Assembly: GCA_937922785.1 (NCBI GenBank) | Contig: CALAJQ010000006.1 | Span: forward strand, 186,156 to 250,155 | DNA: 64,000 nt | Source: an uncultured Acidimicrobiales bacterium | Lineage (GTDB): Bacteria; Actinomycetota; Acidimicrobiia; Acidimicrobiales; SZUA-35 | Reading direction: 5' to 3' | Shown: piece by piece, positions 9,020-18,032 of the stretch | How the letters are laid out: the number at the start of each line of letters is the position of its first letter | Numbering within the stretch: position 1 is the first letter of the stretch | Translations under genes and position numbers: made by a program | Notes under the pieces: model-generated | What the model saw: only the letters and a program-made list of their open reading frames with translations | What the model was told of the DNA's origin: nothing | Database searches by the model: none

Positions 9020-11683
9020 CTATTTGCCGTTTTTGAGCGCCAGGGGGGTGCGGACCTTGTCCCGGAGCCATTCGATACCTAGGTAGTAGAACGGGAACGA
9101 GAAGAGCACTAGGAACGTGCTGGATAGCAGCCCGAAGATGATTGTGAAGCCCAGCGCCTCCCAGAACGGATCAGACAGAGCTAAAGGCAACACGCCGGCC
9201 ACGGTTGTAAGCGACGTTGTTACGAGTGGTCGGAAGCGCCTCCGCACAGCGGTTTGAATCGCTGTCTTTCTGTCTGCGCCGTCGCGCCTTTCTTGGTTTG
9301 CAAAGTCCGTAAGCAGAATCGTGTTGTTCACCGCAATACCGATAAGGCCCAACAAGCCCAACATCACAAAGAAGCTGATCTCGTTGTTGGTAATCAGCAA
9401 TCCGCCGAACACACCAAAGAAGCTGAACGGAATGGCCAAGAACACCAGCAACCACTGAAGTGACGAGCGGAACTGGAGTATCAGCAGAACCAACATTGCG
9501 ATCAACGCAATACCGAAGGCCCGGGGCATCGACGCAAATGACTCTTGGTTCTCAGACTCGAGACCGAAGTCGAACCGCAAAGCGTCTGCCGCTAGGCCCA
9601 GCGATTGCAACCGGTCTGAGGAGAATACGCTTTCAACATACTCCTGGGTCTGAGCTGTCGTGGTTGTGGTGTCGTCGGCGTCAAAGCGGGCCCGAATCTC
9701 AAGCATCCGTTCACCGTCCATGCGGGCCACTGTGTCTGTGAAAGCAACCTGAGTCTCAAGAACTTGGAAGGTTGAGCCGTTCGCTCGTTCGATGGTCGCT
9801 CCATCAAGTTCGGCCGCAATCTCCTGAGCTGCGGCCAGCAGCACAGCTGGGTCGTCGCCGAATAGTTGTGTCTGGAAGGGGAAAAGCGCTTCCGGTGGTC
9901 CGGCAGAAACCTGGCTAAACACGACGTCAGCGTCAGTTACAGCTTCTGCCAGTGGGTCGAGTTTGCTGGTTACTAGGTCAGGGGCTGTGTCCCTGGTGCC
10001 TAGAGGCGTCAGCACGATCTGGCCAAATGCGCTTACTTCAGAGCCGATGTAGGTGTAGACCTTTTCGACATCACTGCCAAGGATTTCTGCCGCCTCTTGG
10101 TTGACGCGTTGGGAGATGCTTTTGGCGTCCTCTATCGAAGTGCCGGGCGGGAAGTCATAGGTGACTGCCAGCTCTAGAGAGTCCTTTTGCGGCGGGAAGA
10201 TGTTCACGCCGACTTCGGGGGCAAACACAAAGAGTCCGATCCCGGTCATAACGATGCTCAACCCGATTCCAAAGACAGCGGCAAGAACACCCTTGGCACC
10301 AGTCATAGCGGGAAGCGACGCCAGAGCTCGGGCCATTGAGTCTTGAATCTTGCCGAGCGGACCCCCGCCAGCTGGGGCGGGAAGAATCAGGAATCTTGCG
10401 GCGAACGGAATGAAGATAAGCGAGAGAATGAGCGAGGAGACCAATGCGATCATCACTGTGATCGGCAAGATTTTGATGAAGTCTCCGAGGATCCCCGAGA
10501 TCGCCAACATGGGAGCAAACACCAAAACAGTGGTCACAGTGCCAGACACTGACGCTGCGCCAACGCGCTTAATAGCGTGGCCGATGATGGCCAACGGATC
10601 GCTTGAGTCTTCGCGGAATGCATCTATGGCTTCGGTTATGACAATGGCGTCATCGACAAAGAGACCGAGCGCCAGGATCACCCCAAACAACGAAATCGTG
10701 TTCAATGAGATGCCGACGAGGTAGAGGACGCCAACTGTGGTGGCGATCACCGTGACAATGAATAGGGCAGTGATGATGGACGCTCGCCACGAGATCAGAA
10801 ACAGGGCGACGATTGCTACCGCAACGATGCCGGTGATTACGTTGCGTTGAAGCGACCCGATCTGGGCTCGGACCAATGTGGCCTGGTCGATTGACACCGT
10901 TGCTTCGTAGTTGGCTGGCAGAAGCTCAGATGCGGCCGCCAAAGCGGCATCGCTGGCATCGCGGACTCCGAGTGAGTCAATGCCGGGGGTAGCCACCACA
11001 CCGATTGCGATCGAAGGCCGTACCTCCAGACCATCACCGGTTAATACCGTCAGCTGGTTGAACTCGCTTTCTCGTTCAATTGCCTCGCCCGTAGCGGGAT
11101 TAACACCTGTTGTTATTAGCTCGACGACCTCGGCTCGAGCAATGTCAGCCTGATCTGCAAAGGGCCCAACAGCGGTAATGGCTGCAGCTTCAAGTTCGGC
11201 TGCGGTGGCATCGGCCGGCCCTACCACTCCAACTAGCAGATCGTATTCGTTGAGGAACTTTGAAGCGTTGACGGCTTGGGCCTCGACCACCGCTTCGGCA
11301 GGTAAGTCTGTTTGGGCGACGGCCGCGTTGATGATGTCTACACCGCTAGCTGAGGTTTGATCAGAGTCCAGGTTCACCACAATCGTAAAAGAGTTAGGGC
11401 GGCTGAAGGAGGTAATCGAGTCAACCCCTGGGCTGGCCATCAGCGCTTCGTTCAGCGGGGCGACCACGTCTTGGTCTACAGCGTCGATGTCATCTACGAA
11501 GTAGCCGCCCCCCGCTACCGAGATTGGAACATCAACCGATGGAAAACCCTCGCGGGGCAAAAGCGTGAGATAGGAGACCAAGCCAAACCCCAACAACCCG
11601 ACCCATAGGACTGAGGTAAGCGCAGTCTGACGTGCGAAGAACTGGACGAACTTGCCGAGCGGCGTGGTCTTCATAGTCCCCAA
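9020..11683 (-). CDS. RND-family efflux transporter
   Basis: An 887-residue inner-membrane transporter of the AcrB/HAE type. It has an N-terminal helix, a first extracytoplasmic loop, and a helix bundle with LGLFVDDAIVITEAIDAF, which holds the proton-relay Asp pair. A second loop, including SFPPGTSIEDAKS-type sequence, and a second bundle (LLGLIGIAVNNTILLTDF) follow. It is shorter than Gram-negative AcrB (about 1040), as in actinobacterial relatives that work without an outer-membrane channel. No membrane-fusion partner is adjacent. The start may be three codons later at MKTTPLG. Confidence 0.85.
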   Translation of the reverse strand: MGTMKTTPLGKFVQFFARQTALTSVLWVGLLGFGLVSYLTLLPREGFPSVDVPISVAGGGYFVDDIDAVDQDVVAPLNEALMASPGVDSITSFSRPNSFTIVVNLDSDQTSASGVDIINAAVAQTDLPAEAVVEAQAVNASKFLNEYDLLVGVVGPADATAAELEAAAITAVGPFADQADIARAEVVELITTGVNPATGEAIERESEFNQLTVLTGDGLEVRPSIAIGVVATPGIDSLGVRDASDAALAAASELLPANYEATVSIDQATLVRAQIGSLQRNVITGIVAVAIVALFLISWRASIITALFIVTVIATTVGVLYLVGISLNTISLFGVILALGLFVDDAIVITEAIDAFREDSSDPLAIIGHAIKRVGAASVSGTVTTVLVFAPMLAISGILGDFIKILPITVMIALVSSLILSLIFIPFAARFLILPAPAGGGPLGKIQDSMARALASLPAMTGAKGVLAAVFGIGLSIVMTGIGLFVFAPEVGVNIFPPQKDSLELAVTYDFPPGTSIEDAKSISQRVNQEAAEILGSDVEKVYTYIGSEVSAFGQIVLTPLGTRDTAPDLVTSKLDPLAEAVTDADVVFSQVSAGPPEALFPFQTQLFGDDPAVLLAAAQEIAAELDGATIERANGSTFQVLETQVAFTDTVARMDGERMLEIRARFDADDTTTTTAQTQEYVESVFSSDRLQSLGLAADALRFDFGLESENQESFASMPRAFGIALIAMLVLLILQFRSSLQWLLVFLAIPFSFFGVFGGLLITNNEISFFVMLGLLGLIGIAVNNTILLTDFANQERRDGADRKTAIQTAVRRRFRPLVTTSLTTVAGVLPLALSDPFWEALGFTIIFGLLSSTFLVLFSFPFYYLGIEWLRDKVRTPLALKNGK

Positions 11684-11716
11684 ACCGTAGTTGGGTGCGA
11701 CTAGCGAACAGGAACT

Positions 11717-12187
11717 CTAAGGCTCGATTGAGACAACCGTCACAGACACCGGACCTGCTGGTGCTTCGAAGGTCACGGTTTCGTTCAGCTTCGCGCCCAC
11801 CAGAGCCTTGCCCATGGCCGACCCGGCACTCATCACTTCAATACCTTCGCGTCGCTCTTCTATCGACCCGATTAGGTACTTCTCGATGTCGTCGTCTCCG
11901 GCAAAGGCAATTCCGACGACGCAGCCGGCGGAGACCTCGGACAGGTCGACGTCGCCAGTTACGATTTCAGCGTTCTCCAACATTGCACCAAGGTGGCCGA
12001 TGCGGCCCTCCATTTTGCCTTGCTCCTCTTTAGCGGCGTGGTAATCGCCGTTCTCCTTCAGGTCTCCGAGTTCGCGCGCCGCTTCGATCTTCTGCGCAAT
12101 CTCAATTCGACCTCGAGTAGTCAGGTCGTCGTACTCGGTTTGGAGCCGATCGAACGCATCTTGAGAAAGTTGGTAAGTCTGGGCCAT
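11717..12187 (-). CDS. greA: Transcription elongation factor GreA
   Basis: A 156-residue GreA, which rescues backtracked RNA polymerase by stimulating transcript cleavage. The N-terminal coiled coil with its acidic tip region (ELGDLKENGDYHAAKEEQ) and a C-terminal FKBP-like domain (VGIAFAGDDDIEKYLIGS, SAGSAMGKALVGAKLNE) are clear. Upstream, TATCGT sits six bases before the ATG with no SD, so the mRNA is probably leaderless. Length is normal. Confidence 0.93.
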   Translation of the reverse strand: MAQTYQLSQDAFDRLQTEYDDLTTRGRIEIAQKIEAARELGDLKENGDYHAAKEEQGKMEGRIGHLGAMLENAEIVTGDVDLSEVSAGCVVGIAFAGDDDIEKYLIGSIEERREGIEVMSAGSAMGKALVGAKLNETVTFEAPAGPVSVTVVSIEP

Positions 12188-12218
12188 CTGGCCACGATAT
12201 CCGCTCTCAAGCGGGGAT

Positions 12219-12752
12219 TTAGCCTCTAAGCCGGGTGGCGAGGTTTAACCCTACGGCTGCGACTGCGCCAAGCAAGAGCCCAAGCGCATTCTTACCGTCG
12301 GAGAGGTAACCACGAAGAACGCTTCGCTCGATGTCGCCCCAGTCATAGACGGGGAGGTAGGACGCAACATGGGTCCGGTGGATAGCAAACAAGACCAGCA
12401 TTATCGCCATCACGTATACAAAGGCCGCGATTGTGGCCCGCTGTGAGGGTTCAGGGCGTCCCCCGCCAAGGCGTACGCCCAGACCGATAACTGCACCGAA
12501 CAGCACTGGTGTCCAAGGGCTTTCGACTGCACCAGCAGCGTCGACGTAATACCAAGCCGCACCGCCCACTACGGCCGGTCCAATAGCGCCGACAGCAGCC
12601 CCGAACGGGTCGAGCTTTGGGCGGCCCATTGTGCCGAGGTTTTTGCTCTTCTTCTTCAGCGGCGTGTTGTCACCTTTCGGTGCGTCTGCGCTCGCGTCGA
12701 TCCAGGCTTGAGGCATCTCTTGAATTGAGAAGTCCAGCTGGCTGTCATTCAT
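12219..12752 (-). CDS. Hypothetical four-helix membrane protein
   Basis: A 177-residue protein with a polar, basic N-terminus (KGDNTPLKKKSKNLG) and about four hydrophobic helices between residues 50 and 175 (GPAVVGGAAWYYV, VLFGAVIGLGVRLGG, AFVYVMAIMLVLFAI, LGLLLGAVAAVGLNLA). Not recognised as a named family. Three closely spaced ATGs (12748, 12752, 12756) leave the exact start open. It is divergent from leuB. Confidence 0.6.
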   Translation of the reverse strand: MNDSQLDFSIQEMPQAWIDASADAPKGDNTPLKKKSKNLGTMGRPKLDPFGAAVGAIGPAVVGGAAWYYVDAAGAVESPWTPVLFGAVIGLGVRLGGGRPEPSQRATIAAFVYVMAIMLVLFAIHRTHVASYLPVYDWGDIERSVLRGYLSDGKNALGLLLGAVAAVGLNLATRLRG

Positions 12753-12791
12753 TCATCGTGCATCGGAGCAAAAACCCGACAACTTGAGCGT

Positions 12792-12797
12792 TATCCT
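12792..12797 (+). promoter_or_regulatory. Probable -10 element of leuB
   Basis: TATCCT ends six bases before the GTG start at 12804 and there is no SD. Transcription would begin at or next to the initiation codon (leaderless). Confidence 0.5.
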
Positions 12798-12803
12798 CCC
12801 TCG

Positions 12804-13781
12804 GTGAGCGACTTTCGAATAGCTGTAGTTGGGGGCGATGGAATCGGCCCAGAGGTAATCGCCGAAGGCCTTCGGGTCATTGAGGCCGCAGGCGTCTCCC
12901 TAGACACGGTCGACTATGACCTCGGCGGGGCTCGATACCTCAAAGATGGCACTGTTCTAGAGGACAAAACCCTGTCTGAGTGGCGTGAGTTGGACGCCAT
13001 CTACCTGGGAGCGGTAGGTGCACCAGGTGTTCCACCAGGGGTAATTGAGCGTGGCCTGCTTCTGAAGATGCGTTTTGACCTAGATCTCTACGTGAATCAG
13101 CGTCCGTTTGTGCTCGACGGCAGTCATAACTTTGTTGTCATCAGAGAAAACACTGAAGGCACTTACGCCGGTGAAGGCGGCTTCCTTCGCAAGAACACTC
13201 CCCATGAGATTGCTACTCAGGGTTCGGTCAACACCCGAATGGGCGCTGAACGGTGCATTCGTTATGCGTTCGACTTGGCCACCAAGCGCAACAACCACCT
13301 CACTTTGGTTCACAAGACCAACGTTCTTACCTTCTCTGGCGATCTTTGGGAGCGAACCTTCAACGAGGTGGCAGAAGAATTCCCTGACGTTGAGACGGCT
13401 TACAACCACGTTGACGCGGCGTGCATCTACTTCGTGCAAGATCCGGCCCGCTATGACGTCATCGTTACCGACAACCTGTTTGGTGACATCTTGACCGACC
13501 TCGGCGGTGCTGTGAGCGGCGGCATTGGCTTGGCGTCATCAGCCAACCTCAACCCCGATCGCCTTGCCCCATCTATGTTTGAGCCGGTGCATGGCTCTGC
13601 GCCCGACATTGCTGGCCAGTCCAAAGCCAACCCGATTGCTGCCATCTTGTCCGGCTCTCTAATGCTGGACTTCCTAGGCGCTACCGAAGCGGCCCAGCGA
13701 ATCGACGTTGCCGCAAAGGCATGCGCTGAAGTAACTGGTTCGACCTCAGAAATCGCCGACGCTGTGATTGCGAAACTTTAG
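12804..13781 (+). CDS. leuB: 3-isopropylmalate dehydrogenase
   Basis: LeuB, 325 residues. It oxidatively decarboxylates 3-isopropylmalate with NAD, and probably also the methylmalate of the citramalate route. Motifs include GDGIGPEVIAEG, VIRENTEGTYAGEGG, DNLFGDILTDLGGAVSGG and FEPVHGSAPDIAGQ. The GTG start matches the family N-terminus. The gene ends four bases before the ATG of cimA, so the two are co-transcribed. Confidence 0.93.
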   Translation: MSDFRIAVVGGDGIGPEVIAEGLRVIEAAGVSLDTVDYDLGGARYLKDGTVLEDKTLSEWRELDAIYLGAVGAPGVPPGVIERGLLLKMRFDLDLYVNQRPFVLDGSHNFVVIRENTEGTYAGEGGFLRKNTPHEIATQGSVNTRMGAERCIRYAFDLATKRNNHLTLVHKTNVLTFSGDLWERTFNEVAEEFPDVETAYNHVDAACIYFVQDPARYDVIVTDNLFGDILTDLGGAVSGGIGLASSANLNPDRLAPSMFEPVHGSAPDIAGQSKANPIAAILSGSLMLDFLGATEAAQRIDVAAKACAEVTGSTSEIADAVIAKL

Positions 13782-13785
13782 CCAA

Positions 13786-15447
13786 ATGGCAACTGAACCC
13801 ATGGAAATCTCTCGTGTGGGGGTGCGCGACTCAGCGTGGCCACGCGCCGTTGAGATTTTTGACACCACGCTGCGCGATGGTTCTCAGTTCGAAGGCATTG
13901 CTCTGACCGCTGACGACAAGCTCAAGATCGCTTCTCAACTTGATCACCTTGGCGTGCACTACATCGAGGGCGGCTGGCCCGGTTCGAACCCACGAGACGA
14001 CGCCTTCTTCGCCCGCGCGGCAGACGGCGAACTGAATCTTGAGGTCTCCACACTTGTGGCTTTCGGTTCTACACGCCGCCCCAAAGGCAAGGTCGATGAC
14101 GATCCCACCTTGGCCAATTTGTTATCGGCCAAGACCCCGGTTGTTTGCATTGTGGCCAAGAGCTGGGACTACCACGTCGTGGAGGCCCTGCGGACCACTT
14201 TGGACGAGGGGCTTGCGATGATTAGCGACTCGGTTCGATTTCTGGCCGAGTCCGGCAAGCGCGTCTTTGTTGACTTTGAACACTTCTTCGATGGTTACAA
14301 GCGCAACCCGGAGTTTGCGATGCGGGCTTTAGAGGCTGCTGCAACTGCGGGTGCTGAGACTCTGGTGTTGTGTGACACAAACGGGGGAGCGTTGCCGCAC
14401 GAAGTTGAAGGCACTGTTCGGAAGATGGTGGAGACCTTCGGGGACCTCACAATTGGAATGCACACTCAGAACGACACGGGGTGTGCAGTGGCCAACGCTG
14501 TTGCTGGCGTTCGTGCCGGTTCGACTCATGTGCAGGGCACCATCAATGGTTACGGCGAGCGAACCGGTAACTGTGACCTCACAACGTTTGTGCCAAACCT
14601 CAGCTTGAAGATGGGGATCGAAACCATTGCCTCCGAGCGCATTAGCCGTCTTACCGAGGTAAGTCATCATGTTGCTGAACTAGTCAACTTGCCTCCGAAT
14701 GAGGCGTTGCCTTACGTAGGCAAGTCGGCCTTTGCTCACAAGGCAGGACTGCACACCTCTGCTATCGCTCGTCGTCCGGACGCATATGAACATGTGGACC
14801 CAGCCGCTGTAGGAAACGGAACCCGATTCCTAGTTAGCGATCTTTCGGGTCGTTCAACTGTGGAGCTCAAGGCCAAGGAACTTGGCATGGAGCTTGACGG
14901 CCGCCAACTTAAGGCTGTGCTGGATGAGCTGAAGACACTCGAGAACGCCGGGTATCACTTCGAAGCAGCCGACGCCTCGCTGCAACTTCTCATGAAGCGA
15001 GCGACCGGCTGGACCAACCCGTTCTTCAAGCTGGAATCATTCCGCGTCATGGTCGAACACAGGCCCGGCGAGAAGATGGCATTGGACGAGAACCCTTTGG
15101 GTCATTACGACGGGGTTGAAACCGAAGCCACACTGAAGTTGATCCTGGGCGAGGACCGAGTGGTGGCCACTGGTGAAGGAAATGGTCCTGTTAACGCTCT
15201 TGATGCCGGGTTCCGTGCCGCTGTCGGTGATCGATTCCCTGAGCTTGGGAACGTCAGTTTGACCGACTACAAGGTGCGCATCCTGGACTCTGAGAAGGGA
15301 ACCGGAGCAATAACCCGAGTTTTGGTTGACGCAACCGACGGCGATCGCCGGTGGACCACGATTGGGGTCTCCGAGAACATTATTGAGGCGTCCTGGCAGG
15401 CTCTGTCAGACTCAATTGTCTACGCCCTTTTAGGTCTCGACTCCTAA
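13786..15447 (+). CDS. cimA: Citramalate synthase
   Basis: A 553-residue enzyme of the citramalate synthase / isopropylmalate synthase family that condenses pyruvate with acetyl-CoA. An HMGL-like TIM barrel carries FDTTLRDGSQFEGI (catalytic Arg-Asp) and the metal site HTQNDTGCAVANAVAGV. A C-terminal LeuA-type regulatory domain (about 405-545) probably senses isoleucine. ATG 13786 is chosen because the upstream frame overlaps leuB. Together with leuB and leuCD it gives 2-oxobutyrate without threonine. No leuA is in the window, so a leucine-specific function cannot be excluded, but the sequence type is CimA. Confidence 0.88.
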   Translation: MATEPMEISRVGVRDSAWPRAVEIFDTTLRDGSQFEGIALTADDKLKIASQLDHLGVHYIEGGWPGSNPRDDAFFARAADGELNLEVSTLVAFGSTRRPKGKVDDDPTLANLLSAKTPVVCIVAKSWDYHVVEALRTTLDEGLAMISDSVRFLAESGKRVFVDFEHFFDGYKRNPEFAMRALEAAATAGAETLVLCDTNGGALPHEVEGTVRKMVETFGDLTIGMHTQNDTGCAVANAVAGVRAGSTHVQGTINGYGERTGNCDLTTFVPNLSLKMGIETIASERISRLTEVSHHVAELVNLPPNEALPYVGKSAFAHKAGLHTSAIARRPDAYEHVDPAAVGNGTRFLVSDLSGRSTVELKAKELGMELDGRQLKAVLDELKTLENAGYHFEAADASLQLLMKRATGWTNPFFKLESFRVMVEHRPGEKMALDENPLGHYDGVETEATLKLILGEDRVVATGEGNGPVNALDAGFRAAVGDRFPELGNVSLTDYKVRILDSEKGTGAITRVLVDATDGDRRWTTIGVSENIIEASWQALSDSIVYALLGLDS

Positions 15448-15492
15448 CCTGGCGGCGCCGATTCCAGCGCTGCGAGGTGTCAGCCGGCGGCC

Positions 15493-15597
15493 AAAAGTCA
15501 GCTGTAGGTGACAAAACCCCGAAATGTCAGCTGTAGGTGACATCTATTGTCACCTGGGGCAGAAATTTGAGGGAAATGTCGCCTGGGGCAGAAATTT
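15493..15597. repeat. Palindromic repeat family 1, four-unit copy
   Basis: Four 21-base units: two in direct orientation (15493-15513, 15522-15542; the second starts AAATGTCAGCTG and both end AGGTGACA) and two inverted (15548-15568, 15577-15597; each ends CTGGGGCAGAAATTT). The spacers are 8, 5 and 8 bases, so the whole can fold as one long interrupted hairpin about the 5-base centre. It lies between the convergent cimA and the 15610-16107 gene. Confidence 0.85.
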
Positions 15598-15609
15598 GGA
15601 GGGTGTGGG

Positions 15610-16107
15610 TTAGGCGCCGGCGCCGCCGAATTGGAAGACCATCAGAACCAAGGCCACAGCTAGCAAGAGCTGAACTAGTCCTTCTCCCATTGCCAGCTTC
15701 TTTGCAGCGGCCATCGCAGAGTTGTCAGCGCTAAGCAGCGAGTCGGGGGCGGCGGCCTCAGCAGACTCGGTCAAAGCAGCGATTGCCGGGCGTACCATGC
15801 CGTGGCTGATGCCAACAACAGCGAACCACACCACAAACGAAGCCGAAACCCACGGATCACCGAATCCGTGGAAGCCATCACTGAGCGCCACCAAGGCAAT
15901 TCCAAGGGCGAACAGTGCGTATATGGCGTTCATTGCAATGTTCGACACGCCTGCGGTCGAACGCAGAACAGAAATGGCATCACTAGCCTTGCCTTTAAAA
16001 GCGTTTGCGTTGTAAGCGCCATGGGCAATTAGCCCGCCAAAGCCCACAATTGCAGCCAAAATGTGCAGTAGTTCGACGATCCGGTAAAGAGTTGAGGTAA
16101 CACCCAT
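15610..16107 (-). CDS. DUF2269-like integral membrane protein
   Basis: A 165-residue protein with about four transmembrane helices (IVELLHILAAIVGFGGLIAHG, AIYALFALGIALVAL, WVSASFVVWFAVVGISHG, GLVQLLLAVALVLMVF). The His-containing first helix and overall layout resemble the predicted membrane family DUF2269. Function unknown. ATG 16107 is chosen because a longer frame would cross the divergent gene. TACCGT lies seven bases upstream of it. Confidence 0.65.
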   Translation of the reverse strand: MGVTSTLYRIVELLHILAAIVGFGGLIAHGAYNANAFKGKASDAISVLRSTAGVSNIAMNAIYALFALGIALVALSDGFHGFGDPWVSASFVVWFAVVGISHGMVRPAIAALTESAEAAAPDSLLSADNSAMAAAKKLAMGEGLVQLLLAVALVLMVFQFGGAGA

Positions 16108-16114
16108 GCTTCGC

Positions 16115-16124
16115 ACGGTAGTCT
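16115..16124. promoter_or_regulatory. Overlapping divergent -10 elements
   Basis: Only 23 bases separate two divergent start codons (16107 and 16131). The minus-strand -10 TACCGT (16120-16115) and the plus-strand -10 TAGTCT (16119-16124) share the TA at 16119-16120. Each lies 6-7 bases from its start codon. Confidence 0.5.
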
Positions 16125-16130
16125 CTGGCC

Positions 16131-16649
16131 GTGGCTGCTCCCGACTATGTGCCAACAGATCCGACCGATACCGTCCGGCGGTACTCGTCTCCTCCCTCTC
16201 GAAAGAGGTCCTGGAGTGCCGACCGCCCCGGTGATTTAGACCAGGGCCAACCTGAAGGCGTCCGCTTTGGCACTCAGGGCCCGGACCAGGGTTATGCATA
16301 TCGTCTGGTATCCCACTTTGACGATCGCCTCCAGCTGGGCAAGCTGTCTCGCGAGGACGTGGTGTCTGGTTGTGTTGCAATAGCTATGCGCCGGTCAGGC
16401 CTCTTTGGTAGAGGCCCCGTGATTCATGACCTGACTGCGGCTTTCAGTGTGTATGGCTTCCTCGATCCCGACGCTCCATCAGAGTTGGTAGAACTTCGCG
16501 AAAAGATGTTCAGCCAAATCGCCAATAGTCACCACTACAGCGAGCGCCGCGCGGTGGTCGACAAGGTCCTGACTTCTGCTTTGGAGCAACCTCACGGAGT
16601 AATCGTCAGTTCGTCTGAGCGCGATTGGCGCTCGAACCTCGCAGACTGA
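16131..16649 (+). CDS. Conserved hypothetical protein
   Basis: A 172-residue soluble protein with a disordered, Arg/Ser/Pro-rich N-terminal third. The compact second half contains YRLVSHFDDRLQLGKLSREDVVSGCVAIAMRRSG and ends SSERDWRSNLAD. It was not recognised. It starts at GTG, leaderless-like, and precedes gltX by six bases, so it is very likely in one transcript with gltX. Confidence 0.65.
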   Translation: MAAPDYVPTDPTDTVRRYSSPPSRKRSWSADRPGDLDQGQPEGVRFGTQGPDQGYAYRLVSHFDDRLQLGKLSREDVVSGCVAIAMRRSGLFGRGPVIHDLTAAFSVYGFLDPDAPSELVELREKMFSQIANSHHYSERRAVVDKVLTSALEQPHGVIVSSSERDWRSNLAD

Positions 16650-16655
16650 ACCCAC

Positions 16656-18032
16656 ATGACTGTTCGCTTACGCTTCTCGCCTGCTCCCACTGGTTACCTT
16701 CACGTCGGCGGCGCTCGTGCGGCCCTGTTCAATTGGCTCTACGCCCAAGCCGTTGATGGCACGTTCATTCTTCGCATCGAAGACACCGATGCTGACAGGT
16801 CTCAACCCCATTTGGTCGACGCCATTCATGACAGCATGCGCTGGCTCGGGTTGGAGTGGGACGAGGAGTATCGACAAAGCGACCGCTTTGATGAGTACCG
16901 ACGAGTTGCGAATGAAATGTTGGATGCCGGAAAGGCTTTCCGCTGCGACTGCACTCAAGATTCGGTTAAGGAACGTGCCGAGGCCCGCGGCGATACCTCA
17001 GGCGGCGGCTACGACGGTCACTGTCGTGACCGTGATGTTCAGCCCGGCGAAGGCGTGGTTGTTCGATTTCGCACGCCCGACACTGGCGTAACTGAGTGGG
17101 ACGACTTGGTTCGAGGCCATGTTTCGTTCGAAAATGCCGATCTTGAAGACTTCATCATCGTTCGCTCAAGTGGCGTGCCGATGTTCCATGTGGCTAACGC
17201 CTATGACGATTGGGACATGGGTATTACCCACGTAGTTCGTGGCGAAGATTTGATCAACACGGTGCCTCGGGTTCTCTTGCTTCGCGAAGCCATGGGTGGC
17301 GAGGGCCAACCGATCTTTGCTCACCTCCCGTTGATTGTTAACGAGCAGCGCAAGAAGCTCTCTAAACGCCGAGATGATGTGGCTGTCGGCGACTATCGCG
17401 ACCGCGGGTATCTGCCGCTGGCGATGCGTAACTACCTGCTCACCCTCGGTTGGGGACCCAAAGACGGCGAAGAGATACGCCCGATGGAAGAGTTCGCAAA
17501 AACCTTCGACTTGGCCGATATCAACAAGGCACCCGCTTTCTTTGACATCAAGAAACTTGACCACTTCAACGGCGAGTACATCCGTATGTTGAGCACTGAT
17601 GAACTGGTCGAAGTTTCAAAGCCCTTTGGCGGGGCGGCCATGGCAGACATGGACCAGTATCGACGGCTGCTGCCGCTTGTTCAGCCCCGCTTGAAGCGGC
17701 TCGACGAGATCGCAGGCCAGCTCCAGTGGGTTGTAGGTGATCCACCTGAACCAGTCGAGAAAGACTGGAAGAAGGTGATGACCAAGCCTGGTGTCGGAGA
17801 GGTTCTGGATCTTGTGGCCGAACGTCTCAAAGACTGTGAGTGGACTCCAGAGGCGCTTGAAGAGGTGGTGTTCGGTGTTGGTGCCGAGCTTGACACCAAG
17901 ACTCAGCTGCCCGTTCGGATGGCCATTTCTGGGTCGCGTGTTGGAATGCCTCTGTTCGAGCCGATGGCAGAAGTTGAGCGAGATGAAATTCTCCGGCGCA
18001 TAGCCGATGCCCGCTCAAAACTGGAGCAATGA
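16656..18032 (+). CDS. gltX: Glutamyl-tRNA synthetase
   Basis: A 458-residue class I synthetase charging tRNA-Glu, and probably tRNA-Gln in a non-discriminating form. The HIGH-type motif is RFSPAPTGYLHVGGAR at the start and the KMSKS-type motif is KKLSKRRDD (around residue 230). The C-terminal anticodon-binding helical domain is complete. tRNA-Glu and tRNA-Gln genes lie 6 kb further on. It overlaps the next gene by four bases. Confidence 0.95.
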   Translation: MTVRLRFSPAPTGYLHVGGARAALFNWLYAQAVDGTFILRIEDTDADRSQPHLVDAIHDSMRWLGLEWDEEYRQSDRFDEYRRVANEMLDAGKAFRCDCTQDSVKERAEARGDTSGGGYDGHCRDRDVQPGEGVVVRFRTPDTGVTEWDDLVRGHVSFENADLEDFIIVRSSGVPMFHVANAYDDWDMGITHVVRGEDLINTVPRVLLLREAMGGEGQPIFAHLPLIVNEQRKKLSKRRDDVAVGDYRDRGYLPLAMRNYLLTLGWGPKDGEEIRPMEEFAKTFDLADINKAPAFFDIKKLDHFNGEYIRMLSTDELVEVSKPFGGAAMADMDQYRRLLPLVQPRLKRLDEIAGQLQWVVGDPPEPVEKDWKKVMTKPGVGEVLDLVAERLKDCEWTPEALEEVVFGVGAELDTKTQLPVRMAISGSRVGMPLFEPMAEVERDEILRRIADARSKLEQ

